NCBI RefSeq assembly: GCF_004137855.1
Contig: NZ_QBKB01000002.1
Coordinates: 354,082-418,081, forward strand
Source: Methanohalophilus profundi
GTDB lineage: Archaea > Halobacteriota > Methanosarcinia > Methanosarcinales > Methanosarcinaceae
Direction: 5' to 3'
DNA: 64,000 nt
The notes beneath the pieces were generated by a model. The model had not been told where the DNA came from and searched no databases. It saw only the letters and a program-made list of their open reading frames with translations. Position 1 is the stretch's first letter. Each line of letters opens with the position of its first letter. The translations under genes were made by a program, and so were the position numbers. This document shows, piece by piece, positions 28,273 to 36,350 of the stretch.

Positions 28273-28925
28273 ATGATGCGTATACTTGCAATGTCCGATG
28301 CACACGGAAATTTTACACGCATCCCTGCAATACTTGAGAGGGCAGGGGATGTGGATTTGATAATGGTTGCAGGAGATATTACCAACTTCGGGCCGGATGA
28401 GAAGGCCCTGGAGATGATGGGGATGTTTGACAAACCAACCCTGGCCGTTCCGGGCAACTGTGACCTGCAAAGTATCTGCAATCTTCTGGATGAGTCAAAG
28501 GCCATAAATCTCCACGAGCGTTTGTGGACCATGGAAAATGTGGCTTTCATAGGGATGGGCGGGTCCAACCCCACACCCTTCAAAACTCCCTACGAAATCG
28601 AGGAGGAGGAAATTGCAGCAACCCTGGACAAATTGGCTGCTGAAGGAAGACAGAAGGGTGATTACCTGGTGCTGCTGTCCCACTCACCCCCTTACTGCAC
28701 ACTGGATCGCATCGAAGCCGGCAATGTGGGCTGTAAGGCTGTAGCCGATATGCTGGGCAAGGTGTGGACCTGATAGTCTGTGGCCATATCCATGAGGATA
28801 AGGGAGTCATGGAAGTGGCAGGTACAACTGTCGTGAACACCGGTATGGCTTCGGAAGGCTCGGCTGCCCTTATCGAACTGGATGAGAAATCTGGCAAACT
28901 GGATATCGAGATGCTGCAGGTCTGA
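28273..28925 (+). pseudogene. calcineurin-like metallophosphoesterase, one-base frameshift
   Basis: The protein has the metal-binding motifs SDAHGN (DxH), AGDITNFG (GD), GNCD and SHSPPY. The final GHIHEDKG motif and the tail lie in a different frame from about 28763 to the TGA at 28923. The break is at AAGGTGTGG around 28759-28766; one additional G gives KGVDLIVCGHIHEDKG. It would be a two-metal phosphoesterase of about 216 residues with unknown substrate. It is probably functional if this is a sequencing error. Confidence 0.8.
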
Positions 28926-28927
28926 TC

Positions 28928-29689
28928 TCAGGGGTCGATTTCCAGCAGGTCCGAAGCGATGTGCACCTCACCTTTGAATCGGCTGCGCAGGTATTCCAGT
29001 GATTCCTGTTCATGGCCCTGCATTTGCGGGTAGAGATGGGTCAGGTAGAGTTTGCCTACATCAAGTTTTTCGAGATAGGGGCCCAGCATATCCGGTGTTG
29101 TGTGGCAGTCAACGCCAAAGCCCGGGGGAAACGAACATTCGTGGATGAGAACATCAGCCCCCTGTGCCAGTTCCATGAGGGAGTCACAGGGTTCGGTGTC
29201 CCCGGCATATACCATTATTTTCCCTCCCTCCTCGAGTCGGTAACCCAGGGAGGGGACACTGTGCACGCCTGCGGCACAGCTGAGCCGGCAGTCACTGCCG
29301 TCAAGTGCGATTTGCCGGCCGGGTTCGAGTTCGGTGACGGAGAGGTCAAACCTGCCCTGTAAATAGGGATACAGCCCGAACAGGCCGTCCAGCCAGTCCC
29401 GGGTGCCCTGTGGCCCGTAGATGAAACAATCGCTTTTCTCGCACAACCAGCGGCTCTTGAGCAGGGGCAGGACATCAGCCACATGATCCAGGTGGAGATG
29501 GGTCAGGATTATTGCATCAACATCCCGGGGATCACGCCCGCTCTCAAAGAGGCGCTGCAGCACCCCGGCCCCGCAGTCAAAAAGTAATAAACGGTCGTTC
29601 TTAGTCTCAACTGCAATCCCGGACTGCACCCTGCCGGGCTGGGGGATTGCCACACCGCTACCAAGGAATTGTATTTTCATGCTTACCAT
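28928..29689 (-). CDS. MBL-fold metallohydrolase (RNase Z-like)
   Basis: This metallo-beta-lactamase-fold enzyme has THLHLDHVAD (HxHxDH), AGDTEPCDSL, and LTHLYPQM with the late His. The N terminus MKIQFLGSGVAIPQPGRVQSG is that of the RNase Z/phosphodiesterase branch, but at 253 residues it lacks the long tRNA-binding exosite of true RNase Z. A phosphodiesterase or related hydrolase role is inferred. It is convergent with the phosphoesterase gene. Confidence 0.82.
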   Translation of the reverse strand: MVSMKIQFLGSGVAIPQPGRVQSGIAVETKNDRLLLFDCGAGVLQRLFESGRDPRDVDAIILTHLHLDHVADVLPLLKSRWLCEKSDCFIYGPQGTRDWLDGLFGLYPYLQGRFDLSVTELEPGRQIALDGSDCRLSCAAGVHSVPSLGYRLEEGGKIMVYAGDTEPCDSLMELAQGADVLIHECSFPPGFGVDCHTTPDMLGPYLEKLDVGKLYLTHLYPQMQGHEQESLEYLRSRFKGEVHIASDLLEIDP

Positions 29690-29790
29690 AATAAGGTTTA
29701 AGTAACTTAACTCTAATTATGGATTCCGAATAGCCTTATAAAGCTCATTCATCCAACCAACCGGCAAAGGCTAATTCTACACATCTTCCT

Positions 29791-29875
29791 GCGAGGGTTG
29801 CCCAGCCCGGTCAAAGGCGCCGGACTTAAGATCCGGTTTCGAAGGAATTCGAGGGTTCGAATCCCTCCCCTCGCA
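29791..29875 (+). tRNA. tRNA-Leu (anticodon TAA)
   Basis: The 85-nt cloverleaf has acceptor arms GCGAGGG and CCCTCGC with discriminator A at 29875. The anticodon stem CCGGA/TCCGG has loop CTTAAGA (anticodon TAA), there is a long variable arm as in class II tRNAs, and the T-arm is GAGGG-TTCGAAT-CCCTC. CCA is not encoded. A TATA-like TTATAAAG lies about 55 bp upstream at about 29734-29741. Confidence 0.95.
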
Positions 29876-30028
29876 CTTGTTTTTTTGGGTTATAGGTAGG
29901 GTAGAAAAATGCAACCCTTAAGATAAATACTGGAAGTAATTCCGTTTTTAAGAAAATAAATAATTTTATTAAAAGATAATTGCTTTTGATTTAGAAAAAT
30001 GGGAGAAAAAATAATTTTACTTCTCCAA

Positions 30029-30127
30029 TTACTTCTCTTCTCTTTTCAAGAACATCGCAACCGCAAAACCCAGCATTCCTATAATTAACATTGGATTGGC
30101 AGTTGGAACATCGAAGTTTGGTTTTGA
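30029..30127 (-). pseudogene. remnant of a VPxxxP-CTERM (archaeosortase-sorted) surface protein
   Basis: On the minus strand a 32-codon frame reads KPNFDVPTANPMLIIGMLGF, then AVAMFLKREEK and TAA. It has all three parts of an archaeosortase sorting signal: the VPxxxP motif, a single transmembrane helix and a basic tail. An in-frame stop lies just upstream and there is no start, so only the C-terminal signal is left. The rest of the 29876-30287 gap is AT-rich with no gene that I can support. Confidence 0.55.
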
Positions 30128-30287
30128 TTAAATTAGACTGCAGGTATAAAGTAGGTTAAAATGATAACTTTTTACTAATTTACTGTAATGTTAATAAATA
30201 ATGGTTATGTTAGGAATTGTATTATTCTAAACTTGTTTAAAATAAGAACAATATAATTTAAATTATATGTCTAGGCGTATAGCATCT

Positions 30288-30830
30288 TTATTCTATAAAT
30301 ACCATGGCGGCCACTACTGTTGTCCATAGACCATGCTTATCCACTTTTGCAGTCTGGCATGTATGGTCCGTATAGATATTATGGCCTTTTGCCTGGTAGA
30401 TATTTTTCCTTTTAAGCCAAGTCGAATCTACATCTAATTCAATATTTAGAGTTGTTGTCAGCATAGTAACAGCCATATATTCTGCATACATGCCTGCAGT
30501 GTTCTCGTCTTCTCCGAAAGAATAGTATTTGTAAATACGGCCGTAATTTTCTTCATCATCTAAGATAGCGCTACCTACAGATGCAGCAATCCATCTGTGA
30601 GGTTCATTTGTTTGATTTTTGGTGAGAGCACAAAATACAATTTCACCTGGGTTTAGATTGAATAAAATTTCGTTTTTTGAAACGGTTCTACATTTTGAAG
30701 GTATTATACTCGATACTTTTACTAGATTTAATTTTTCAATTCCCGCGTCTCTTAAAGCAAGTTCAAAAGAGGTTAGTTTATCTTTACTTATCCCGGTGCC
30801 TTTTGTAAAAAAAACTTTTGTTGGAATCAT
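30288..30830 (-). CDS. pdaD: pyruvoyl-dependent arginine decarboxylase homologue (PdaD family)
   Basis: PdaD decarboxylates arginine to agmatine with a pyruvoyl group generated by self-cleavage. The self-processing site is visible as VKVSSIIPSKC near residue 40 (cleavage between the two Ser in the family), and the C-terminal half has PHRWIAASVGSA and GLWTTVVAAMV. The length of 180 residues fits the family (about 165). It starts 18 bp after the stop of a pyrrolysine-free MtmB paralogue, so the two should be co-transcribed. Whether this copy is the housekeeping enzyme or a paralogue with another amino-acid substrate cannot be told from the window. Confidence 0.85.
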   Translation of the reverse strand: MIPTKVFFTKGTGISKDKLTSFELALRDAGIEKLNLVKVSSIIPSKCRTVSKNEILFNLNPGEIVFCALTKNQTNEPHRWIAASVGSAILDDEENYGRIYKYYSFGEDENTAGMYAEYMAVTMLTTTLNIELDVDSTWLKRKNIYQAKGHNIYTDHTCQTAKVDKHGLWTTVVAAMVFIE

Positions 30831-30848
30831 ATTGAAAATTAAAAAATA

Positions 30849-32225
30849 TTACTGTCCTGCAAAATTGTATACTTTGTCTAATATTTTGTGGTACATCTCA
30901 TTGTATTCGGGAATCGGCTTAATTTTTTCTACATCATAACATTCATTAAAATGTTTACCAAGCACTTGTTTGGTAAAATGTTTGTTATACTTCTTGTATA
31001 AATTATTACAAATACGGTTTGCATCATCAAAAGAGAGTGTTGTTGCGAGCTCAGCCATTTTGCTCATGAACAATGCATCCAATCCTCCTGCATGATCGAT
31101 CATTTGTAATGAATTTGGTACTGGTCCTGCCAGCATATCTGCCCCGCAGACAGTAGATGAAATTGTTTGAACTGCAGTTTCATAAAACATCATTTCAGTG
31201 CATGGTCCCGCAAAATTTGTAACATCCACTCCATGCAATAATTTGGAATTTCTGGTTAGTGCTAAGAATGCAATGGAGGAGGCCCAAATGGATTCCGCAG
31301 TTGAAGATGAGCCTGTTTTTCCATCGAGTGCAGCATGGAAATACATCATTGTGTCATTTATTGTTCTACTTTTTATAGCTTCGGCAACAATGATAATTGC
31401 CATTTGTTCGGGAGACGATATTGTGTTTCCGCCAAGCATTACAAATTGATCACTATCATAGGGGATACCAAATTTTTCATAATGAATAGTTTGTGTTATA
31501 GAATCAATATTAAAGGTCATGTCCGTAGCATTGTATATTTCATGAATTGTATTTTGACTAGTCAATTTGCAATTAGTAATAGAAAGAGATGCTCTTATGT
31601 CTCCTATTGATGGAGGTATATTATAGCACATGTTTGGTCTGTTTTCTAATTTTAAAGCTTCATTGAGCATATGGATTGATTTATAGGCTGTATTAAGCTC
31701 AAGTGGTGTGTGCAATGTACTTTTTTCAGATGTAATCAGTGATGCTGGTGTGAGGTTATCTATATCTCTAATTTTTGCATATGATTGATGGATTGGTATA
31801 AAATATTTTTCTGATGCAGGTGCAGCGCAAGGCCCTCCCCATATTGAGGGGAGACGTTCATCTAGTACTTTTCTGAAGTTTATACATATATTGTCAAATC
31901 CTTTGCCTATAGTTAATGAACGACCGATATTTTCCATATTATCTAGAATTTCATCTCTTTTTGGTTTATATATTCTTTTAGTTCCTGTTGCAAAAAAACC
32001 TGTAGTTTCAACTAGATCAAGAGCAGCTAAGTAAACACGATCTGCCATATTAAAATCCAAAGGCAACAAGTTATTGTTATCAAAAATAATGTTATACTTG
32101 TTAATTAGTATCATACTTGTTTCATGAACTAGCTCTTCATAATTTTTTTGTGATACTTTTTTCCCATTAAAAATCTGCTTCACAATTTCATTCATTTCGA
32201 TTTCGTTCATTTTTATCAATTCCAT
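30849..32225 (-). CDS. MtmB-family methyltransferase paralogue without pyrrolysine
   Basis: This protein resembles monomethylamine methyltransferase MtmB along its whole length: SIWGGPCAAPASEKYFIPIH, FAGPCTEMMFYETAVQTIS, and HFNECYDVEKIKPIPEY near the C terminus. From ATG 32225 it has 458 residues, the canonical MtmB length. MtmB enzymes carry pyrrolysine at position 202, encoded by TAG. Here the aligned segment RPNMCYNIPPS has Asn at 202 and the gene has no in-frame TAG. The frame is open to 32348, but that extension has no counterpart. ATG 32210 is an alternative start, and a TATA-like GTATATAC at 32241-32248 lies close upstream. It is AT-richer than its neighbours, diverges from mttB and leads into pdaD. 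It is probably a corrinoid methyltransferase for another substrate. Confidence 0.8.
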   Translation of the reverse strand: MELIKMNEIEMNEIVKQIFNGKKVSQKNYEELVHETSMILINKYNIIFDNNNLLPLDFNMADRVYLAALDLVETTGFFATGTKRIYKPKRDEILDNMENIGRSLTIGKGFDNICINFRKVLDERLPSIWGGPCAAPASEKYFIPIHQSYAKIRDIDNLTPASLITSEKSTLHTPLELNTAYKSIHMLNEALKLENRPNMCYNIPPSIGDIRASLSITNCKLTSQNTIHEIYNATDMTFNIDSITQTIHYEKFGIPYDSDQFVMLGGNTISSPEQMAIIIVAEAIKSRTINDTMMYFHAALDGKTGSSSTAESIWASSIAFLALTRNSKLLHGVDVTNFAGPCTEMMFYETAVQTISSTVCGADMLAGPVPNSLQMIDHAGGLDALFMSKMAELATTLSFDDANRICNNLYKKYNKHFTKQVLGKHFNECYDVEKIKPIPEYNEMYHKILDKVYNFAGQ

Positions 32226-32240
32226 TATTCTTTTCTTTTG

Positions 32241-32379
32241 GTATATACTTTGTTTCACTTTCCACATATTGATTTCTGGTAACGAATTGGAGAATGCATA
32301 AATTTTATATAACATAAATAATCGCATTGCGCAAACTTTAAGTAACATTAATATTATGTTTTATATAGAGGTATAAGTT
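32241..32379. promoter_or_regulatory. divergent promoter region between the MtmB paralogue and mttB
   Basis: The AT-rich gap has a TATA-like GTATATAC at 32241-32248 (read on the minus strand) for the MtmB paralogue. On the plus strand TTTTATATAG at 32359-32368 is followed by AGAGGT, which is the likely ribosome-binding site for mttB ATG 32380. The two genes could share regulators. Confidence 0.4.
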
Positions 32380-33870
32380 ATGATAAATTTTGATAAGAGT
32401 GGAAAGAATATACTGAATGGTATAAAATTGGAAATGTTTTCTCCTGATGAAATTGAAGACATCCATTATGCAACACTCGAAGTGTTTGCAGACGTTGGAA
32501 TTATGGTGACTGATCCGGAAGCGAGAAATATTTTCAAGGAAGGTGGTTGCGACGTTGACGACAATACACAAATGGTGAAAATACCCGAAACTGTAGTGAC
32601 TGAAGCTCTTCGAACTGTGCCTTCTCGATTCAAGCTTTATGGTCGTGAAAAGAAGAACACTCTTATTCAGGAAGTGGGTGGTAAAGTTCACTGGACAAAT
32701 TTCAGTACTGGCGTCAAGATGAGCGTTTACGATGAAGTAACGGGAAAATATGTCCCCCGGGATAGTACTGAACAAGATGTTGCAGATACTGCAAAAATTT
32801 GTGATTGGGCAGACGGCATTGATTATTATGGAATGGCAGTTTCAGCAATGGATTGGGCTGGTAAAGGTGCAACGGATCTTCATGAAACATTTGCTGCCTT
32901 TACAAACACCTCAAAACACGTTATGTTAGACCCTGTGGCTGAAAACTTCGAACGCTATGTGGACATGATGACAGCATACTATGGCGGGGATGAGGAAGAA
33001 GTGCGCAAAAAGCCGATTGGGTGTATGGCCATGTGTCCAACAAGTCCTCTTGAAATTGGGAATAATGCATGTCAAATGACAATTAAAAGTGCACGCATGG
33101 GGATACCTAATTCAATAATTAGCATGGCTATGGCGGGAGCATCTTCTCCTGTTTATCTTGCAGGTACTCTTGTCACTCATAATGCAGAGGTTCTTGCATC
33201 TGTTGTTCTTTCCCAGCTCGCGGAGCCCGGTGCTCCTGTGTGGTATGCCTGCTCAACAACGTCATTTGACCTTAAAACCGGAACTGCTCCTGTTGGTTCG
33301 CCAGAACTTGGCCAGATCAATGCCGCTGTTGCAAAACTTGGTCAGTATTACAACATTCCTACATTTGTTGCTGGAGCTTAGTCTGACTCAAAGGTTGCGG
33401 ATGCACAAGCAGGCCATGAAAAGACCCTCACAAACCTTCTGCCTGCTCTTGCTGGTGCAAACTCTATCTATGGTGCAGGTATGCTTGAGCTTGGGATGAC
33501 ATTTTCTATGGAACAACTTTTGATTGATAGTGAGATTATCAATATGACAAAGATGGCTATGAGGGGTATTCCTGTTTCAGAAGAAACTCTTGCTATAGAT
33601 GCCATCAAAAAAGTAGGTCCAGGAAAGAATTTCCTATCTCATAAGACGACACTGAATAACATTGACCTCCCCTCACACCCAATGCTTTTCGACAGGACTA
33701 TGTATGGCGATTGGGAACGTGCAGGTGAAAAGAACGCTCTAACTCGAGCACACGAAAAAGTCGAGTCTGTGATGAAGAGCCATGAAGTTCTCCCCATTGA
33801 TGCTGACATATTGAAAGACATGAAGGCTATTGTGGAAGAGGGCGATAAGGCATTCATAGCAAGCCGCTGA
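32380..33870 (+). CDS. mttB: trimethylamine methyltransferase MttB, read through an in-frame TAG (pyrrolysine)
   Basis: MttB transfers a methyl group from trimethylamine to its corrinoid protein. The frame from ATG 32380 meets TAG at 33379-33381, codon 334, and continues open to TGA 33868-33870. The flanking residues (TFVAGA before, [11 protein letters not shown] after) match the known MttB site, and Pyl334 is the established position in this family. The full product has 496 residues against about 495 in homologues, so the TAG is a pyrrolysine codon and not a mutation. It is first in the methylamine gene run, with an AGAGGT upstream of the start. Confidence 0.96.
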
Positions 33871-33878
33871 AAAGATAT

Positions 33879-33932
33879 ATCTTTTGTTGCTGATTTTACC
33901 TTTTTTTTGATTCTCTTTTTATCATTTTTTTC
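33879..33932 (+). terminator. T-rich transcript end after mttB
   Basis: Three T-runs (8, 5 and 7 bases) occur within about 45 bp after the mttB stop. Archaeal RNA polymerase terminates on such oligo-T stretches without a strong hairpin. The downstream mtbC has its own TATA-like TTATATATG stretch near 34009-34020, so mttB and mtbC are probably separate transcripts. Confidence 0.45.
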
Positions 33933-34148
33933 AAAAAGTTTACACAAAATAGTCTCACGAATGTTTTCTTTTTGCCTCAGTCTGTTTTTGTAATAGTTAT
34001 ATTTATATATGTATCTTTTTTGAACAGCAATGCTTATATATTAGTAATTTTGCTTAACCAAAATTATTAAATAATAGTAAATCAAATTACTATTTGAAGG
34101 AAAACTTGAATAATCGGTTTCCTTATAAAAAAAAAGGAGATACAAAAT

Positions 34149-34793
34149 ATGAAAGATGAACTGATACTTCAAAACATCAAGGAATCCTTGATTAATATTG
34201 AAGAGGAAAAGTGTATGAATTTAATGCAAGATGCTCTTGATGATGGTTTTCTACCTGTTGAGATTATTGAAGAAGGCCTGTCACCAGGAATGTTGAGTGT
34301 TGGAGAACAATTTGAAGATGGCGCTGTTTTTCTTCCTCAAGTAATGATGGTTGCAGCATTGATGGAAAAATGTGTGGCCTTCTTAAACGACAACATGCCT
34401 GAAAGTGAAGCATCTAAAATACATGGAATTGTTGTCATCGGAACTGTCGAAGGTGATGTGCATGACATTGGGAAGAATATCGTAAAAGTACTTCTTAATG
34501 TTAATGGATTTGAAGTTCATGATGTTGGGAGAGATGCTCTTCTCAGCAAGTTCATTGAAAAAGCAAAAGAAGTGGATGCTGATATCATAGCTTCTTCCGC
34601 ATTGATGACCGGAACCATGGAAGCAATGGGAGATCTGGAATCAGAGATCAAAGCAGCTGGAATCCACGATCGTGTTAAAACCATGGTTGGAGGGGCTCCT
34701 GTTACTCAGTACTGGGCCGATAAGATTGGTGCCGATGCTTATGCAGAAAATGCAGGTGAAGCAGTAAAGTTAGTTAGTGATATGGTGAAATGA
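34149..34793 (+). CDS. mtbC: dimethylamine corrinoid protein MtbC
   Basis: This 214-residue corrinoid protein has an N-terminal helical cap (LSPGMLSVGEQFEDGAVFLP) and a C-terminal Rossmann B12 domain with the cobalt-ligating DxHxxG motif in EGDVHDIGKNIV. SALMTGT and TMVGGAPVTQYWADKIGAD are also typical. It receives the methyl group from the methyltransferase and passes it to MtbA. I assign it to dimethylamine because mtbB begins 67 bp downstream, and the more MttC-like corrinoid gene is at 39.3 kb. GGAG precedes the start. Confidence 0.82.
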   Translation: MKDELILQNIKESLINIEEEKCMNLMQDALDDGFLPVEIIEEGLSPGMLSVGEQFEDGAVFLPQVMMVAALMEKCVAFLNDNMPESEASKIHGIVVIGTVEGDVHDIGKNIVKVLLNVNGFEVHDVGRDALLSKFIEKAKEVDADIIASSALMTGTMEAMGDLESEIKAAGIHDRVKTMVGGAPVTQYWADKIGADAYAENAGEAVKLVSDMVK

Positions 34794-34860
34794 TAGGTAT
34801 TAATGTTCATCTAAAAAAGTAAGTTAATTTATTAATATACTAAATATATTGGGCGATATT

Positions 34861-36249
34861 ATGGAATATGAACAAAGAATGGGCGATGGACGAAGAATAA
34901 TGATGGCCAAAGAAGACATCATTACGGATATTGAAAACGGGTCAAATGAAGCTGCTGAGAAAGGAAAAATTCCTGCCCTCACGGATGACGACATGGATCA
35001 TCTTTTGAATATTTTTTTAGACCCTTCAAGAATGGCCACAGTTGATGTGGGTGATGAGGTAGTAATGAGTACCGATGAAGGATATGCAGTTTTCAGTGGA
35101 AACTACAGTGAAATGGGTGGTGCAGGTATCCCAATGGATGCCACCAGTGCCAACATTGCTATGGAACGTGTCATGGGTGCAGATTGTGTGACTTATGCAT
35201 GGGTGGATTATAACTTTAAACCATCCAAAGCAGTGATCACCCAGCTTCAACAGGAAATAGAGTCCATTCTTCTGAATACCATCAGTCCCTGCTCTTATGG
35301 AGCCATGCCAAATCTTGGATCCTATTACAAACCGGATGGTCCATTTGACAATGTCGGTGATCTAATGGCAGAAGGCAAAATTATGGAGGCCTTGGAAGTC
35401 TATAAACAAGTAGCTGAAGATGCAACTGAAGATATGGTGTGGGTCACCGGCAAACTTGCAAAGATGGGATTGGACAATCTCAACATCGACACTGCTGGAG
35501 CGGCTGGAGATGGTGACTTCCTTGCAGCCCTTAAAGCAACGGAAATTTTGAAGAAAACAATTCCTAATTTTTCGGTCGAAGTAGGTATGGCAAACGAATT
35601 TGTATTGGGAATTGATGGCACAATGGAATATGATAGTATGCGTCTGGCAGGTATGTATCCTCATGACCAGGTAGTAGCATGTGAAAAGGCTGGAGTGGAT
35701 ATTTACGGACCGGTGTGTAATACAAACACTCGTAAATCCACACCATGGAATGTTGCACGAGCTATTGCCTTCACAAAAGAATGCAGTAACGTCGCAAATA
35801 TCCCTGTACACCCTAACATGGGGATGGGTGTAGGGGGTGTCCCGATGGTTGAAAATCCGACTCTCGATGCAGTGACAAAAGCATCAAAGGCTATGGTAGA
35901 GATTGCTAATGTGGATGGCATATAGGTGGGAGTTGGTGACGGAATAGGTGTAACTCTGGGACATCACATGGCTTCCGGGATGAATGGTATTCGTACTGCT
36001 GGAGATCTTGTTCTCAGGATGCAAATGACTGGGATGAGATTGGATGAAGCAAAAGAGTATGTTGCTAAAAAACTTGGTGTCAATGTTTCTGACCTTGCAG
36101 ATCCGTATCTTATGAAAGAAGTGAGGGGGGAATTGGATATTGGTACTGTACTCGGAGTACCGGGTCATGCCAAGGGCCTCAAAGCAAAAGCTAATATTGC
36201 AGAAGTTTTGGGAATTGAAATTCCTTCTGTAAACATGCTTGGAAATTGA
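34861..36249 (+). CDS. mtbB: dimethylamine methyltransferase MtbB, read through an in-frame TAG (pyrrolysine)
   Basis: MtbB demethylates dimethylamine to monomethylamine, methylating MtbC. The frame from ATG 34861 meets TAG at 35923-35925 (codon 355) and then runs to TGA 36247-36249. The site context KAMVEIANVDGI, then TAG, then VGVGDGIG equals the known MtbB pyrrolysine site (Pyl356 in characterised enzymes). The product has 462 residues. Other family features are NIDTAGAAGDGDF and GPVCNTNTRKSTPWN. An upstream ATG at 34849 is also in frame. It follows mtbC. Confidence 0.95.
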
Positions 36250-36271
36250 TCGGAATGTAAGGTTAAATTAT

Positions 36272-36323
36272 GTTTTGGTTTGTAAGTATTTACTTTTATA
36301 ATATGCATCTTGCAAACCAAAAC
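36272..36323 (+). terminator. strong hairpin between mtbB and the first permease
   Basis: GTTTTGGTTTG at 36272-36282 pairs perfectly with CAAACCAAAAC at 36313-36323 (11 bp), around an AT-rich 30-base loop. It lies 23 bp after the mtbB stop and 27 bp before the permease start, so it may end or process the mtbCB message and separate its level from that of the permease. Confidence 0.55.
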
Positions 36324-36350
36324 TATATGAATGTTTTGGAGGTCTAAAAT

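Noticed and set aside
29012-29362. 116-codon plus-strand gene within the MBL hydrolase
   Set aside because: Antisense of a gene with clear HxHxDH motif; its frame has no family features.
32226-32348. Longer N terminus (41 extra residues) for the MtmB paralogue
   Set aside because: The extension has no counterpart in MtmB, contains the likely TATA box, and would give 499 residues instead of the family's 458.
32338-32775. 145-codon minus-strand gene inside mttB
   Set aside because: Antisense shadow of a well-supported coding region, with no recognisable motif.
33379-33381. Premature stop (TAG) making mttB a pseudogene
   Set aside because: Position 334, flanking residues and the intact downstream frame match the pyrrolysine site of MttB.
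35923-35925. Premature stop (TAG) making mtbB a pseudogene
   Set aside because: Context matches the known pyrrolysine site of MtbB and the rest of the gene is in frame.
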